Source: Adiantum capillus-veneris
Taxonomy: Eukaryota; Streptophyta; Polypodiopsida; Polypodiales; Pteridaceae
NCBI GenBank assembly: GCA_014529385.2
Contig: CM043944.1
Location: 69,738,895 to 69,802,894 of the forward strand
Direction: 5' to 3'
DNA length: 64,000 nt
Translations under genes and position numbers: made by a program
In this document: positions 33,540 through 44,876 of the stretch, in pieces
Position numbering within the stretch: position 1 is the first letter of the stretch
Layout of the letters: each line of letters begins with the position of its first letter
The notes under the pieces: model-generated
Database searches by the model: none
Told to the model about the DNA's origin: nothing
What the model saw: only the letters and a program-made list of their open reading frames with translations

Positions 33540-34865
33540 AACCAGCACATCCTCTGGTATGTGCCACATTGTCTCTTTGTAAGATCGGCTCTCTTTTACA
33601 TCTTCCTTGCTTTCTTCTTCATTGGATGATTCTAGAGCTTCATGTTCACTTTGATCTTCACCTGTGTTTTGCTCTTCGTCCTCATCAACATCTTCTAGAT
33701 CATTGTCTCCTCTTCTCTTAAACATTTTGATCATTTTTCCCGCAATGGGAATCTTTACTTCTGTACCATCTAGTTCAGACAAGCTGTAAGTAGCATTTTC
33801 ATGCACATGCTTTACAACATACGGTCCAAACCATCTTTTTGAGAACTTACACATGACTGTGTGCTGGTTATCAAGGCTACTATCATACTCTAAAACCCAG
33901 TCATCTTTGTCAATTGCTTTTCTCCTGAGTCGATGTCGCTTATCAAAGTAGTCCTTGTTTTTCAACCTTGCATTTTTGAGTTGTTCTTTTGCAGCTTCAA
34001 TGTCTCCAGGTCTTCTCTCTAGCTGCCTTATACGCAATGCAAGGAGACCTTCCCTGCTAAGCCTCTCTTGCCATGGTAGTACATTCCATGTGGGAATTGT
34101 ATCTTCAATCGGCATCACTGCCTTTTGACCATTCATTAGCTCCGCAGGCATGTAGCCAGTTACTGAGCTATGTGTTGTACGATCAGCCCATAAAGCATAT
34201 GGTAACAGTTTTGGCCACTCACCAACTCTTCCTTCGCAAGCCTTAGCCAAAGCTTTTATGATAGGAGGATGCCCTCTTTCACTCTTTCCATTGCCTTCAG
34301 GTTTGTAAGCTGTAGTAAGAGAAAGCTTGATTCCTAATCTAGAAAAGAACTCACTTGCTTCTTCGGCATCCAGTTCACCTCTATCTGCAGTGATTTTTCC
34401 CACACAACCATAACGGAAAATCACCTCATCAAGTAGGAATTTGCACACATCTTCTGTGGTTTTAGCTCTTAATGCTCTTCCTTCAACTTGGTTAGTTAGG
34501 TCCTCTCGTGCAAGAACGAAGTATCTCATCTGCTAGAGTCCTAAAGGCATTGTGACTAGATCCACAACCCATTTATAGTGCATGGATAGTGGATATGTAG
34601 GGTGAAATCCATCACGATGTCAGACATTTGAATACATTTGACAAGTTACACACGACTCTACAAATTGAGATACATCTTTATACATACCCTTCCACCAGTA
34701 TTTTTCTTTCAACTTGGAGAAGGTTGCCCACACACCTCTGTGTCCAGCCCATAGACTCTCATGAAACTCTTGCATGATCTTTACTTGAGTCTCTTTTTTA
34801 CATATAACGCGTAGTTGTGTAGCACCCTTTTGTTTAGGATGCTTCCACAAGTAACCATCCCTCAA
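33537..34865 (-). pseudogene. pol: Gypsy-1 integrase
   Basis: The zinc-binding part shows HESLWAGHRG and CVTCQMYS. The catalytic core keeps the first Asp (YKWVVDLVTMP), the second (KITADRGELDA) and the Glu in EGNGKSERGH. Two stops lie between the zinc part and the core (near 34617 and 34535). The C-terminal part has WVLEYDSSLDN and RWFGPYVVKHV, then a long acidic tail ending just before the LTR. It would insert cDNA into the genome. Confidence 0.9.
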
Positions 34866-34922
34866 AAAGCACCCATATGCTTTTCTGCGTATCCTCTTGA
34901 ATTCTTTTTCAGACCAATCATC

Positions 34923-35498
34923 CTATTTTGTTAGAGTACTCAAGTAGCTTCCAATAAGAAGCCAATCACCTTCATAAATATCTTTCAAGAACAATTCAAG
35001 TGAATTAGTCATGCAGACATTGTTACCTTTGACATGAGAGATAGAATAGAGCTTTGTGCCTACATCATCTCCCTCATCAGTCATTTGTGACTCATCTTCA
35101 TACCTTGCCCTTGATAGCATATCTGCCACTGTATTGTCTTTACCTGCAATGTGCTTAAACTCAGGATTTAAGGACTTAATGTAGGAAATCCACCACAACA
35201 TAGCAATGTCTGGTGTTGAGAAGCTTGTAATCATCCCAAGAAGTGGTAGACAATCTGTTTCTACAACCACACATGCACCAATTAGGTACTCTTTCCCATT
35301 TTTCAAGGCTGTAACCATACCCCATAGCTCTCTCTTTATTTGTAGATAGTTTCTTTGGCGAGCACTTAGTACCTTTGCTCCAAATCTTACCACATACCTG
35401 CGTCCTTCTTCGTCATCTTGCCCTATTTCCCATCCAATCCCTATAGGATTGGTGTCTACTGTCACAATTACTGGCCTTTGACACTCATAGTCTACCTT
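34923..35498 (-). pseudogene. pol: Gypsy-1 RNase H domain (left of CACTA-2)
   Basis: KVDYECQRPVIVTVDTNPIG starts right at the CACTA-2 junction. ADMLSRARYEDES is the typical gypsy RNase H end. The RNase H Asp (TVDTN) and Glu (KRELWGMV) are present. A stop at 34923 separates it from integrase. It joins in frame to TEAHVKSMQKLKELLQ on the other side of CACTA-2. Confidence 0.9.
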
Positions 35499-35775
35499 CA
35501 CTACAAGAGGTTATGTACTCTTGTGACGCTCTTAGCGACGGAAATACACTGGGTTTTTATAACCCCCGGCGTCGCTATAAGCGTCGCTAAAAGCGTCGCT
35601 ACGAGAGCGTCGCTATATGCGTCGCTATATGCGTCGCTATAGGCGTCGCTATAGGCGTCGCTATAGACGTCGCTATATAGCGACGCTCATAGCGACGCCT
35701 ATAGCGACGCTTATAGCGACGCTCTCACAGAAGAGTATAGCGACGCATATAGCGACGCTACAGAGCCATAAATAG
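35499..35775. repeat. CACTA-2 left subterminal array
   Basis: More than twenty GCGTCGCTAT/ATAGCGACGC units occur within 280 bp. They first read in one direction, then reverse near 35675 (CGTCGCTATATAGCGACG), so the array is itself a large palindrome. In En/Spm elements such 10-12-bp motifs are bound by the TNPA-type protein. Confidence 0.85.
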
Positions 35776-36118
35776 CGACGCCTGAGAGAATATTTTTTTG
35801 GTGGCAGGGCATTGAATGCCTGCCACCCATCAACCATATTGTACTTGATTCACTTTTTAAAAAAAGTGCAAAGGTAAATAATAGACCCAAAATAGTCACC
35901 CACAAGACGCATTGTTTGCAAAATTGACAATTGTACACATCATAGACAAACTGAATTGATTGGCAAATGTAATAATGACAATTGTACAACATCATAGGCA
36001 TAAAGAATTGATTGGCAAAAGGAATTGCGGTGACAAATGTAATAATATACATGGTTCAAAAAGACGTATAAAATCCGTCTCATGATACATAAGCTATGAG
36101 AAACCCTAAACTAATGCT
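35776..36118. other. CACTA-2 segment between the left array and the second gene
   Basis: No coding signature. It presumably holds the 3' untranslated region of the second gene. Two CAATTGTACA(A)-type direct repeats occur near 35928 and 35980. Confidence 0.5.
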
Positions 36119-36145
36119 ATCTAGATACGGCTAAACTGACGTCGT

Positions 36146-37459
36146 CTAATCAGACGTCTCATCGCGTCCAAGCGGCGTATCTGTCGGATTCTGCAAAAAA
36201 AGACAATAAGACAGTTTTCAGTAAGTATAAACATATAACGACATTTATAAAACAATACAAAAAATAAAAAAGAGTAAACCCTAATACTAACCATGCCGCT
36301 GCGAGAACTGAGAATGTCCATCAGGGCGTTTAAGCCCTTCCTGCCTGCGTACTCGCGCTCGTACGGTGTGGGATCACGTCCTGTCATCGACCACTGTCAA
36401 AACATACAAAGATTTCATTATGTTAGAACTAAAAAACTCATAAACCCTAAACTATCGAACATGCATAAAGAGCAATGTGAAAAGACTTACAAAATCGGCC
36501 TCAAATGATGCCCATCCACCGCTCCCCAAGTGGTGCGAGCTCCCTGCCTCTACTCGCGCTCTGGCTGCATCCTTTTGTTGCTTCCACTTGTCGGGATTCT
36601 CGCGCGCTGCTTTCTTCGCATTCTTCCAATCTTCTTTGGCCAGCCAATCTGGCCTATTCCACCCATTCTTGATTGCTTTTTGCACTTCGGAACGCTTGTG
36701 TTTGCAGTATTCGCGCATTCGAATCTTCATCAGGTCTTCATTGAAGCGCTGATCCCGTGTTGGAACGGGAAACTCATCATGAAGTATGCTGATGACTCTG
36801 TTTTTTAAATCACTTGGTACTTCACTCCATTTGTTTAGTATATAGTGTCTAAACAGCTGAGAGCAAAGACCACGCATGCGCGAGATCACCTTCTTGCCGT
36901 CATCATCCATGATGATGCCGCCGCTGATGTCGACGGAGTAAGGCAAGCCCTCTGGCTGGTGACGCGTGAACCTGGGTGTCCCGGCAGGGGTCTCTAGCGG
37001 CGTGTCGATGGGGGTACGGACGTCAGGTGTCTCCACCGGCGTCTGGGCCCCGAAGCGAGGAGTGTCGAGTGGGGTGGCTCCTGGCGGAGTAGGTAGAGGT
37101 GTGTAGCTTCTAGGAACAGTCAGCCGTGCAAAACCTGGCGTAGACGGCGATGCTGTGGCTGGTGTGGGGGCGGGCAAAGAAGGGGAGGGTAAAGAGCCTC
37201 GTCGAACACGAGGCGGTGTGGAGGCATCGGTGGCGGAATCCCCACAACAACCGCCACCGCCACCACTAGAGCGCCGGTGTCTAGAAGAGTGTGACGCTCG
37301 TCTCGTCGACGCCGAAGCTTCGGAGCGCGCCGAATGCTCCGAAAGAGAGGGAGATGCGGATGGTGTAGGAACGCGCGATGATGCGCCAGAGCGATGACGC
37401 TCCACGTACCACTGTCTCTGCTGCGGTGACAAAGAAGAAAGAAACTCCTCATCATCCAT
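36146..37459 (-). CDS. CACTA-2 second gene (TNP1-like, 371 aa, three exons)
   Basis: Start MDDEEFLSSLSPQQRQWYV at 37459. Exon 1 runs to 36491 (donor GTAAGT), exon 2 is 36393-36292 (acceptor TTGACAG, donor GTTAGT), exon 3 is 36190-36146 (acceptor TTTTGCAG) with stop TAG. All junctions keep frame (969+102+45 bases). The N-terminal half is Ser/Thr/Pro-rich with RRSSGGGGGCCGD. The C-terminal half (RHYILNKWSEVPSDLKNRVI, KNGWNRPDWLAKEDW, HHLGSGGWASFEADF) fits the plant Ptta/En/Spm transposase family. It is likely to bind the subterminal arrays. The exon model is mine and untested. Confidence 0.82.
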
Positions 37460-37529
37460 ACCTGCATTAAACACACGAATATTTAAACTTAATATTGAAT
37501 GAATAGAGTAGACAATGACGCAAAGACCA

Positions 37530-40350
37530 TTAAATACAATGACGTAATGACGCATATAAATACAATGACGCAATCAGAACCGCTGGATAGTGCATCGGTG
37601 GTCGTCTTCCCCGTCTCCACTCGATTCGTGCCCTTTGTCGCTCTTGCTTTGCATCCTCATATTGTGAAATCCACTTTTGCATCACTGGATTGTGAAGCAT
37701 GCAAAATCGGTTGATTTTAGCCTCTAGATCTTCCGTCATCTTCTTCTCAACACCGAGATTGCACATGACAATCCCAGATATGCGCTCATCATCTATGGTT
37801 CGCCATAGCGTGTCCCGGGATTTATCAAATCCGTCTAGCCACTCTCCAATGTACACTAGGGACTCTGATACCAACCAACCTTCTGCCATGCTACCCTCCG
37901 GACGTGCCTTTTGACGCACATATCCCTTAAGCGTTTTCATGAAACGCTCTAAGAAGAACATCCATCTGGAATGAACTGTGCCAGCTATTTCCACCTCATC
38001 AACTATGTGAATAAGAAGATGCACCTGAATGGTTAGCATTGTAGTAGGAAAATGTTTCTCAAACATGCACACAAGCTCCGCAGCATTTAGTTTGGCGAAT
38101 GGTATGGAGTCTACGTCGATCTCCTTTTGTGAGATCCATTGCACCAGCTTTGCAAGTTTGTAGATTGTGTTACGGATGTCGAGAGACAAACATCCCTCAA
38201 TGGCAACCGGTAAAATAAACTGTAAAGTATGTGCAGCAATGATATTAAAGTCCACATTTTATGCAATGATATTAAAGTCCACTATGAACGTACCTGACAC
38301 ATTTTATGCCAATCGTGTGACTTCAAACCGGTAAGCTTTCCTTCTTTAGTAAAACACGTTCGGAGCGAGTGCATTACGCCAGTGGGGGTCCGCAAAGATC
38401 GAATGGCCTCTTTTACTTTGCGTTCTTGGGCTCCTGTGAAAATCCATGGTGCTTTAGGAAGTTTTATCGATCCATCAGACGCTGTTTGCGGCCAATATTG
38501 CTCCATACGATCCACATTTCTAAGGTCAACTCTGGTTCCCAAAGTATCTTTCTTGCCGGTCAAATGGTCCCATAGTAGATTACCCACATTCTTGAATATG
38601 TGCATTGGATCGAGCAAGTGATTGATCACGAGTCGAGGCCAGTATGGTAACTCGTACCATAGAGATAGTCTCTTCATCCCTGGAGGCAATCCGTCATCGC
38701 ACATCTCCTTCTGCTCTAACCATGCTTGTGCAGACATCCTTGGTGGCTCTCTTCCCAAAAAGCCGTCGCGTAACACATGATTCTCCGGAAGATACGCTTG
38801 ATGACCTTCGTAGATTTGCTTCTTCAGTGAGGGTGCCCTACGTGCATTCAGTCTAGGTCCACATGTGACACATGCTCTGTATCCGCTTGTTTGAAGCCCT
38901 GCATGTATACACATGATAATAGATCAACTATGGGGAAAAACCAGATTTACAGTGTCTGAGAGAGGAGTGTCAATAGATCACCTGAGCATTCTGTTAGCCC
39001 GGGATAGTCATGCATGGTCCACATTAGAATACCTCTTATCAAAGCATTCCGTCGTCCTGTGTGTCGGCTCATATCCACCACCTCTATGCCAATCCACAAT
39101 TGTTGTAGCTCTTCCAATAGTGGACGAAGATACACATCCATATTCCCCACTTTATATCGCCCTGGCACAATCAAGCTTAGCCATAGGTGCCCCTTCTTCG
39201 TAGTCAACCACGGGGGAATGTTGTAGTTGACGATGACAACGGGCCATACACTGTAAGATGTTGATCTTTGACCAAATGGATTTACGCCATCCATAGCCAG
39301 GCCTAAGCGCAAATTTCGAGCTTCCCTGGCAAAATCCGACCATGTTCCATCTATATGTTTCCAGGCTGCGCAATCTGCAGGAATTCGTAGCACACCATCC
39401 GAAGATTTATTCTCCTCATGCCATGATGCTAGGGCGGCCATGGACTTACATTCGAAGAAATGCTTGATGCGAGGAAGCAAAGGAAAATGTCGCAAAACCT
39501 TTTGTGGAATTTTTGTCCCGTGGAGATCTACTCGATATCTTTCGGAATCACATTTCGGACACTTCTCCATGTCTGTGTATTCCCCTCTGAAAAGAATGCA
39601 GTCATTAGGACAAGCGTGGATAGAATTGTAATCCATCCCCAAGTTTCGCAAAATCTTTCTTGCTTCATCTCGGGAATCTGGCATCACATTGTCAGCTGGT
39701 AGAATGTGCTCTTTCAGCAATCTACACAACATAAAAATATGATACAGTCGTGTAAAAATCTATCAGATCATTATACACCATGAGTTCTATTAAAGTAAAC
39801 TAATTGTAATAGATCACCTGAAAAGCGCTGTGACGCTAGTGTCACTCCATCCAAACTTTGCCTGCATGTTGAGAAGAACCAGGAGTGCTTTCAATCTAGA
39901 CATACGTGCTCCATTATACAATGATGTATCGGCTTCACTTTTCATATCATCATAGATAAGCCTTTCTGAATCCATGATCGTCTCGATCATTTCATCAATC
40001 TCGGGCTCAAACATTGCCTCGTTGGGAATGTGCTCTGCATGATCATCCCCCGAGCTGTCAGAGGCTACATCTTGTGGCCTCACATATGCTGCTTGACCAA
40101 AGCGCCTGCGAATACGTCTATTGGGTTGCAAGATTGCTGCTTGTTGGCCAGCGTCAGAGTCCGACGAGTTATAATTGGCAACAACTCGATCTATAATAGA
40201 TGGATCGAACTCGCCAAATTCACGAACGTGCTGCAAAGAAACACGTCTTGTCCGTCGCACAGCATGCTTGCATTGATTACAAGGACATAAGACCCTCGTT
40301 GAGAGATAGGTGTTTCGGTTGGACGGTCCCACATCCTCGTCGCTACTCAT
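37530..40350 (-). CDS. CACTA-2 TNP2-like transposase (855 aa, four exons, no stops)
   Basis: Exons 40350-39818, 39721-38982, 38898-38294 and 38219-37530 have GT/AG junctions that keep frame (533+740+605+690 bases). The N-terminus has a Cys-rich transposase-associated segment (LCPCNQCKHAVRR). The core has NDCILFRGEYTDMEKCPKC, AMDGVNPFGQRSTSYSVWP, NYNIPPWLTTKKGH, TMHDYPGL, ACVTCGPRL, LDPMHIFKNVGNLLW and LKSHDWHKMCQ-FILPVAI. These are hallmarks of the TNP2 family, which cuts and joins CACTA ends. The matching gene of CACTA-1 is broken. Splicing is inferred from sequence only. Confidence 0.88.
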
Positions 40351-40412
40351 AATGAGGATAAAAAACTTATAACCTAGACAACAAATTTAATATTCTATTG
40401 GCATTCTTCGTC

Positions 40413-40468
<56 letters not shown>

Positions 40469-41619
40469 ACCTCACATTCTCTAGTCATGTCCAATCCCCG
40501 CACACCTCGGTCTAGAGGTGCACGGAGATCAGAACCACCGGGTTATAATCTCGTCTTTATTGGTCAATACCTATATTTGTGGGTACAAGAAATCTAGACA
40601 CCCACGTCTACATGATACTGCATGTAGTGGACAAAATCCCTTTGCCTCTTCTCTAGCTGTAGCACTTCACTTCATCTTAACATCTTTTCACAGTAGATCT
40701 TTTCACTGTTCGTCTAACTCTAAACCCTAAACCGTAAGTAATTCTTGCGTGGACTCGATCTAACGTAAATAAGCGTAAATCTAAATAAACGTAAATCTAA
40801 CTAAAAATAAAGCTAAATCTAATTTAACGTAAGTCTAATGACTAGAGGTTGTCTAGATGGTCATTGTGTCGGGGATGTAGTGACTCTTGCCGCCCTGAAG
40901 ATCCACCTTCTTCCCTATCTTCTGAAGACATTTCACCAGTACTTTTGGATCGACGGAGCCCACTATGAGAGAAGGCAGCAATACCCTATATTCCATTGAG
41001 GGCTTTCTTCACCCGCTTCATGCAGGCATCGCAGTCTATGGAGACCCGCATCTAATCTAATATAACATAAATCTAAATCTAGCTTAAATAAATGTAAATC
41101 TAGTTAAAAATAAACCTAAATCTAATTTAATGTAAGTCTACATATAACTTAATCTTTAACGTTTTTTAAAATAGTTTCCTACGACGTTATAACTCTCTTC
41201 TTCCTGTGTGTGTGCGCGTGTGTGGATGTGTGTGCCAATAAAAAGAGATAAATGGTATAACCTTTCTATCACCCATGCCAAGTATGATAGATTGATTATG
41301 CCATTTCTCTCTTGAATAATAGGTCTTCAGTTCAACTCCTTGTCGGTTAGATCTTTAGGTCTTTTAATTTTAATTAGTTTCCTACGACGCTCCCTTAGTT
41401 TCTCTTTCTTTCTCTTTCAATGTGTGTGCGTTTTTTTGGATCGTATGCATGTTTTCTTTCTCTTTTCCTCTCTCAATGTGTGCGTTTTTTGTTTATGCAT
41501 GTTCTCTCTCTCTTTTCCTCTCTCAATGCGTGCGTTTTTTGTTTATGCATGCTCTCTCTCTCTTTTTCTCTCTCAATGTGTGTGTGCATTCTTTGTTTAT
41601 GTATGTGTGTGCGTTTTTG

Positions 41620-41667
<48 letters not shown>

Positions 41668-41791
41668 AACACTATATGTGTGTGTGTATGTGTGTGTGTG
41701 TGAGAGAGAGAGCGAGGGAGAGAGAAAGAAAGGAAGGGAACATGAGAATGAGGAGAGGGAAGGAGCATACCTGTCTCTCCTTCTTCTCCTC

Positions 41792-41829
<38 letters not shown>

Positions 41830-41944
41830 GAAAAAGAGAGAGAGAGAGAGAGAAAGAGAGTGAGGGAGAGCGTTACCTGCTCTTTGCTTGAGGGCGCCGA
41901 AAAACTCAGATCTGAGATCTGAGTTTTTGGGCGCGCTCGGTTAT
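40351..41944. other. CACTA-2 region upstream of the transposase gene
   Basis: No recognised gene. It holds CT at 40415-40467, repeated AAATCTA(A)-type blocks near 40750-41130, three similar CTCTCTCAATGTGTGCGTTT units (41460-41590), CT at 41624-41664, TG at 41674-41702 and 41793-41825, and GA at 41836-41851. Probably the promoter and leader of the transposase gene. The long Leu-Ser, Cys-Val or His-Thr frames are artefacts of the arrays. Confidence 0.6.
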
Positions 41945-42128
41945 TTTTTTTACCCCAGCTGGCGTCGCTATGAGCGTCGCTATAAGCGTCGCTATGAGCG
42001 TCGCAAATTTACAAAGAAATTTGCGACGCTCATAGCGACGCTTATAGCGACGCTCATAGCGACGCCGGGAATTTTTTTTTTGAGCGTCGCTGTGTGAGCG
42101 TCGCTAATGTGAAGAGCCTCTTGTAGTG
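41945..42128. repeat. CACTA-2 right subterminal array and terminus
   Basis: GCGTCGCTAT units in one direction (41963-42004) and in the other (42021-42065) meet around AAATTTACAAAGAAATTT, again forming a palindrome. More units lead to the terminus CCTCTTGTAGTG. It mirrors the left end. Confidence 0.85.
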
Positions 42129-43113
42129 CTTTCTCAAAGTTGTTGCTGACTGGAGCAACTCCTTTAGCTTTTGCATGGATTTTACATGTGCTTCTGTCCA
42201 TTTAAACTTTTAATTCTTTCTAAGAAGCTGCTGATAAAGAGGATCAGCTACATGTGCATAATGTAGAATCCAAATAACATAGAAGACACGTGCTCCCAGA
42301 AACCTTCTAACCTCAGTGATACTAGTGCATGTTTCTTTAATTCTTTGGATGGCATCTACCTTTGCTGGACAAGGTTTCCTATCATATGGCCCGCACATGT
42401 GCCCCACAATGAGCACTTCATTCACACCAAACATAGACTTTTTCCCTGACAATGAAAGATTGACTTCTTCCAACCTAGAAAAAATTTTATCACAATCATT
42501 TATGTGATCTACCACAAACCTGCGACATCCCTTGAGATCCAAAGCTTCATCTTTGTCACTTTCTTCACATCCTTTGATAGGCAAATCATCAATGAAAGGC
42601 ATTGTGATTTGAGGAATAAAGTCACGTAAGACCTTATTCATCCCATTCATCATATGTGCAACCGAGTTGGTTGCTCCATGTGGCAAGGTACACATCCTTA
42701 CCAAACCCAAAGGTGTCCTCATGGTTATCAAGTCTCTGCTTTCGATTGCAAGCTGAAATTGATCATACCCTAAGTAGAGATCCCCCATTGAGTAGATTGC
42801 CCTCCCCGCCTCTGCAAACTCATCCACAATTGGACCTGTACCTACATTTATGCCCAATCATTTTAGTATTCCTCAAACTTGGTTGTAAAGAAGCCTGCTC
42901 AATCTTTTCCCTATTGTTGGTTGGTAAGGGGGAAGCTACTGGTTTCACCTTCTTTTCTACACTCTTGTATTTAGTTTCAACATGGACTTCTGGGCCAACT
43001 GTTTGGTTTTCTTTAAAGGCCTCTATTACTTGATACATTTCCATAGAGCAAACTTCCACAACTTCATTTTCAAAATGCAAACTAGACCCCATTATAGCAT
43101 CAAGCTCACCCAT
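42129..43113 (-). pseudogene. pol: Gypsy-1 RT with an internal deletion
   Basis: The upstream part ends KVKPVASPLPTNN ... LRNTKMIGHKC (to about 42835). The RT resumes at GTGPIVDEFAEAGRAIYSMG, so the segment that normally holds the first RT motifs is missing. The rest is good: YDQFQLAIESRDLITMRTPL, LPHGATNSVAHMMN, catalytic MPFIDDLPIKG, VRRFLGARVFYVIWILHYA. The domain runs to the CACTA-2 junction (TEAHVKSMQKLKELLQSA). The deletion would abolish RT activity. Confidence 0.88.
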
Positions 43114-43341
43114 AGTATCTACAAAAGAAACTTGTCATACACAAACCCAAAACATTTTCAGTAGGCTCTAGCAACCCACTCTTTTTCATGCCTATTTGTA
43201 CATTATGCACATATTCCCTCTCACATCTCTTCAAATCTTCAAGTTTTGTAAAACATACTGATCCATTCCTTGTTACCAAGGAGCTCGTTGAAAAAGTTTC
43301 ACCTATTTTTGGATCAAGCGAGCTCCTACTGCAATCCCGCT

Positions 43342-43827
43342 TTACAATGGTACTTGGCCAAAACCCATCATTTCTGTATGATCATGAAACTCTTTGCTCA
43401 CCTTTGGTAGAGGATGTTCTCTAAGGTTGTCACGATTTCTTTCATGGTTTACACAAACTGTGAGAAATTGGACAGCTTGTTTACCATATTTGCTATGTAT
43501 CCTAGCATATATTGAACCATCATCCATTACCTTTGTTTCCATTCGAACTCCCACAATGTAGGGTTGTCTAAGGATGAGATGATATGAAGATGTATCCTGT
43601 ACAAAGAAGTTTTGGTCAATCTTTACATCACCTATTGTCACCTTCACACCTGGACATGCTGCATACAATTCACCAGATGAATTGCTTGCCACTTTCACCA
43701 TCCAACCATGATCTGTGTCCATCGGCCATTTGCACTTGTTGTAGAGACTCTTTGACATTATGTTTATTTCTGAACCATGGTCAATCAAGGCAACAAATGG
43801 ATCTTCAAGATCACCTACCTTGACCAA
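43342..43827 (-). pseudogene. pol: Gypsy-1 retropepsin-like protease
   Basis: VALIDHGSEINIMSKSLY holds the active-site region, with Asp-His-Gly in place of the usual Asp-Ser/Thr-Gly. HLILRQPYIVGVRM follows where the second conserved Ile-Leu-Gly-type element is expected. DHG occurs in some plant and fungal gypsy proteases, to my knowledge, so it need not be inactivating. It cleaves the Gag-Pol polyprotein. A stop lies just upstream, at 43815-43817 in another frame. Confidence 0.75.
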
Positions 43828-44876
43828 AGTTTCTGTAGTAGCCCTTTCCCAGTGACTTCGTGAATAGTAACTCCTAGGAATAGCTTCAACTTCTTCATCA
43901 CATCATTTGAGAAATGCACTTGCTTAACTCTCCCACTAGATTGGTAGCATCCTATCACAGCTCCATCATCCTCCTTATTTTGCAACTGCATCCCTAGTGT
44001 CTTCAAGGTTTCTTTGTCAACCTATGGTGGACGAGAAACCTCAGCAAGAGTTTGCCTCTTTCTCTTGATGATGTCAATGATGTCCTCATGGAATTCACAC
44101 TTTGCAATGCCAAGGACTTCTCCCAGAGTGAACTCAATCTTGCTATTCAAAATCCTTTCCTCCAAGACTTTCTTTAAATCTTTAGCAACCTCAATATCAG
44201 ATTGTAGTTTATAGGTTGGGCCTTTTGTATTACCTTTGGTTGGCTCTTTCTTCTTTTCTATTGTAGACTCCTCCATGAGTACTTCAGGTGGAGACGCTCC
44301 TTGTGTCGGGGTTGTTTGGGAAGGCATTGAGTCACTTCTTCCCCCACTTCTAGGAGCTCTGTTTGATGGTCCTTCATCAGCATTCTCACGCCTGTGCTTT
44401 TCTTCTACAATAGCCTCATTTTATTGGCATTTTGTAATGTAGGCATGCACTGACAATGAGTCCACTGGATCATTCCATCCTGTTTCTAGACGTATGCAAT
44501 CACCTACTTCATGTAGAATCTCTTTTGTAAGCTTTCCCTTTTTAGCTAATTGCATGACATTTGGCCAAATTTGACAATGATGGTCATTCACCTCTTCAAT
44601 CATCACTAAGATGCTCAATTTTTACTCCATAAGTAGCTGCCTCAACTAAAGAGCTAGCATGGTTAGTTGCCATATCTTCAACTAAGGTTTGCATTCCCCC
44701 TTTCCCAAAGTTAGTTCTCAAGGGTAGACCTGTCTCTCTTAAGTGGATTTTACCATCCTTAAAAAAGAAAACGTCTTTTGACAAAGCATCACTAAAATCA
44801 TCACAATCCCTTCTTACATGGTCTGTACTATCACACCAAATACATCTATTAACAAACCCTTCTTTGTGCCTTTTTC
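43815..44876 (-). pseudogene. gag: Gypsy-1 Gag C-terminus with zinc knuckle and linker
   Basis: CIWCDSTDHVRRDC is a CCHC zinc knuckle near 44815, followed by VFFFKDGKIHLRETGLPL and NFGKGGMQTLVEDM. Further pieces (44618-44421, 44327-44022, 44006-43815) lie in several frames, separated by stops. They correspond to the poorly conserved linker before protease. Nucleic-acid binding is expected of the knuckle. Confidence 0.75.

Larger units (their letters stand above)
35499..42128 (-). mobile_element. CACTA-2: structurally complete En/Spm-type transposon (6.63 kb)
   Basis: The termini CACTACAAGAGG (35499) and its exact complement (ending 42128) are flanked by a perfect CTT target duplication. Both ends have arrays of GCGTCGCTAT motifs. 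Two minus-strand genes can be read through with consistent splice sites and no internal stop. It splits the Gypsy-1 pol exactly between RT and RNase H, so it is the younger of the two. It is a candidate autonomous element. Confidence 0.95.
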
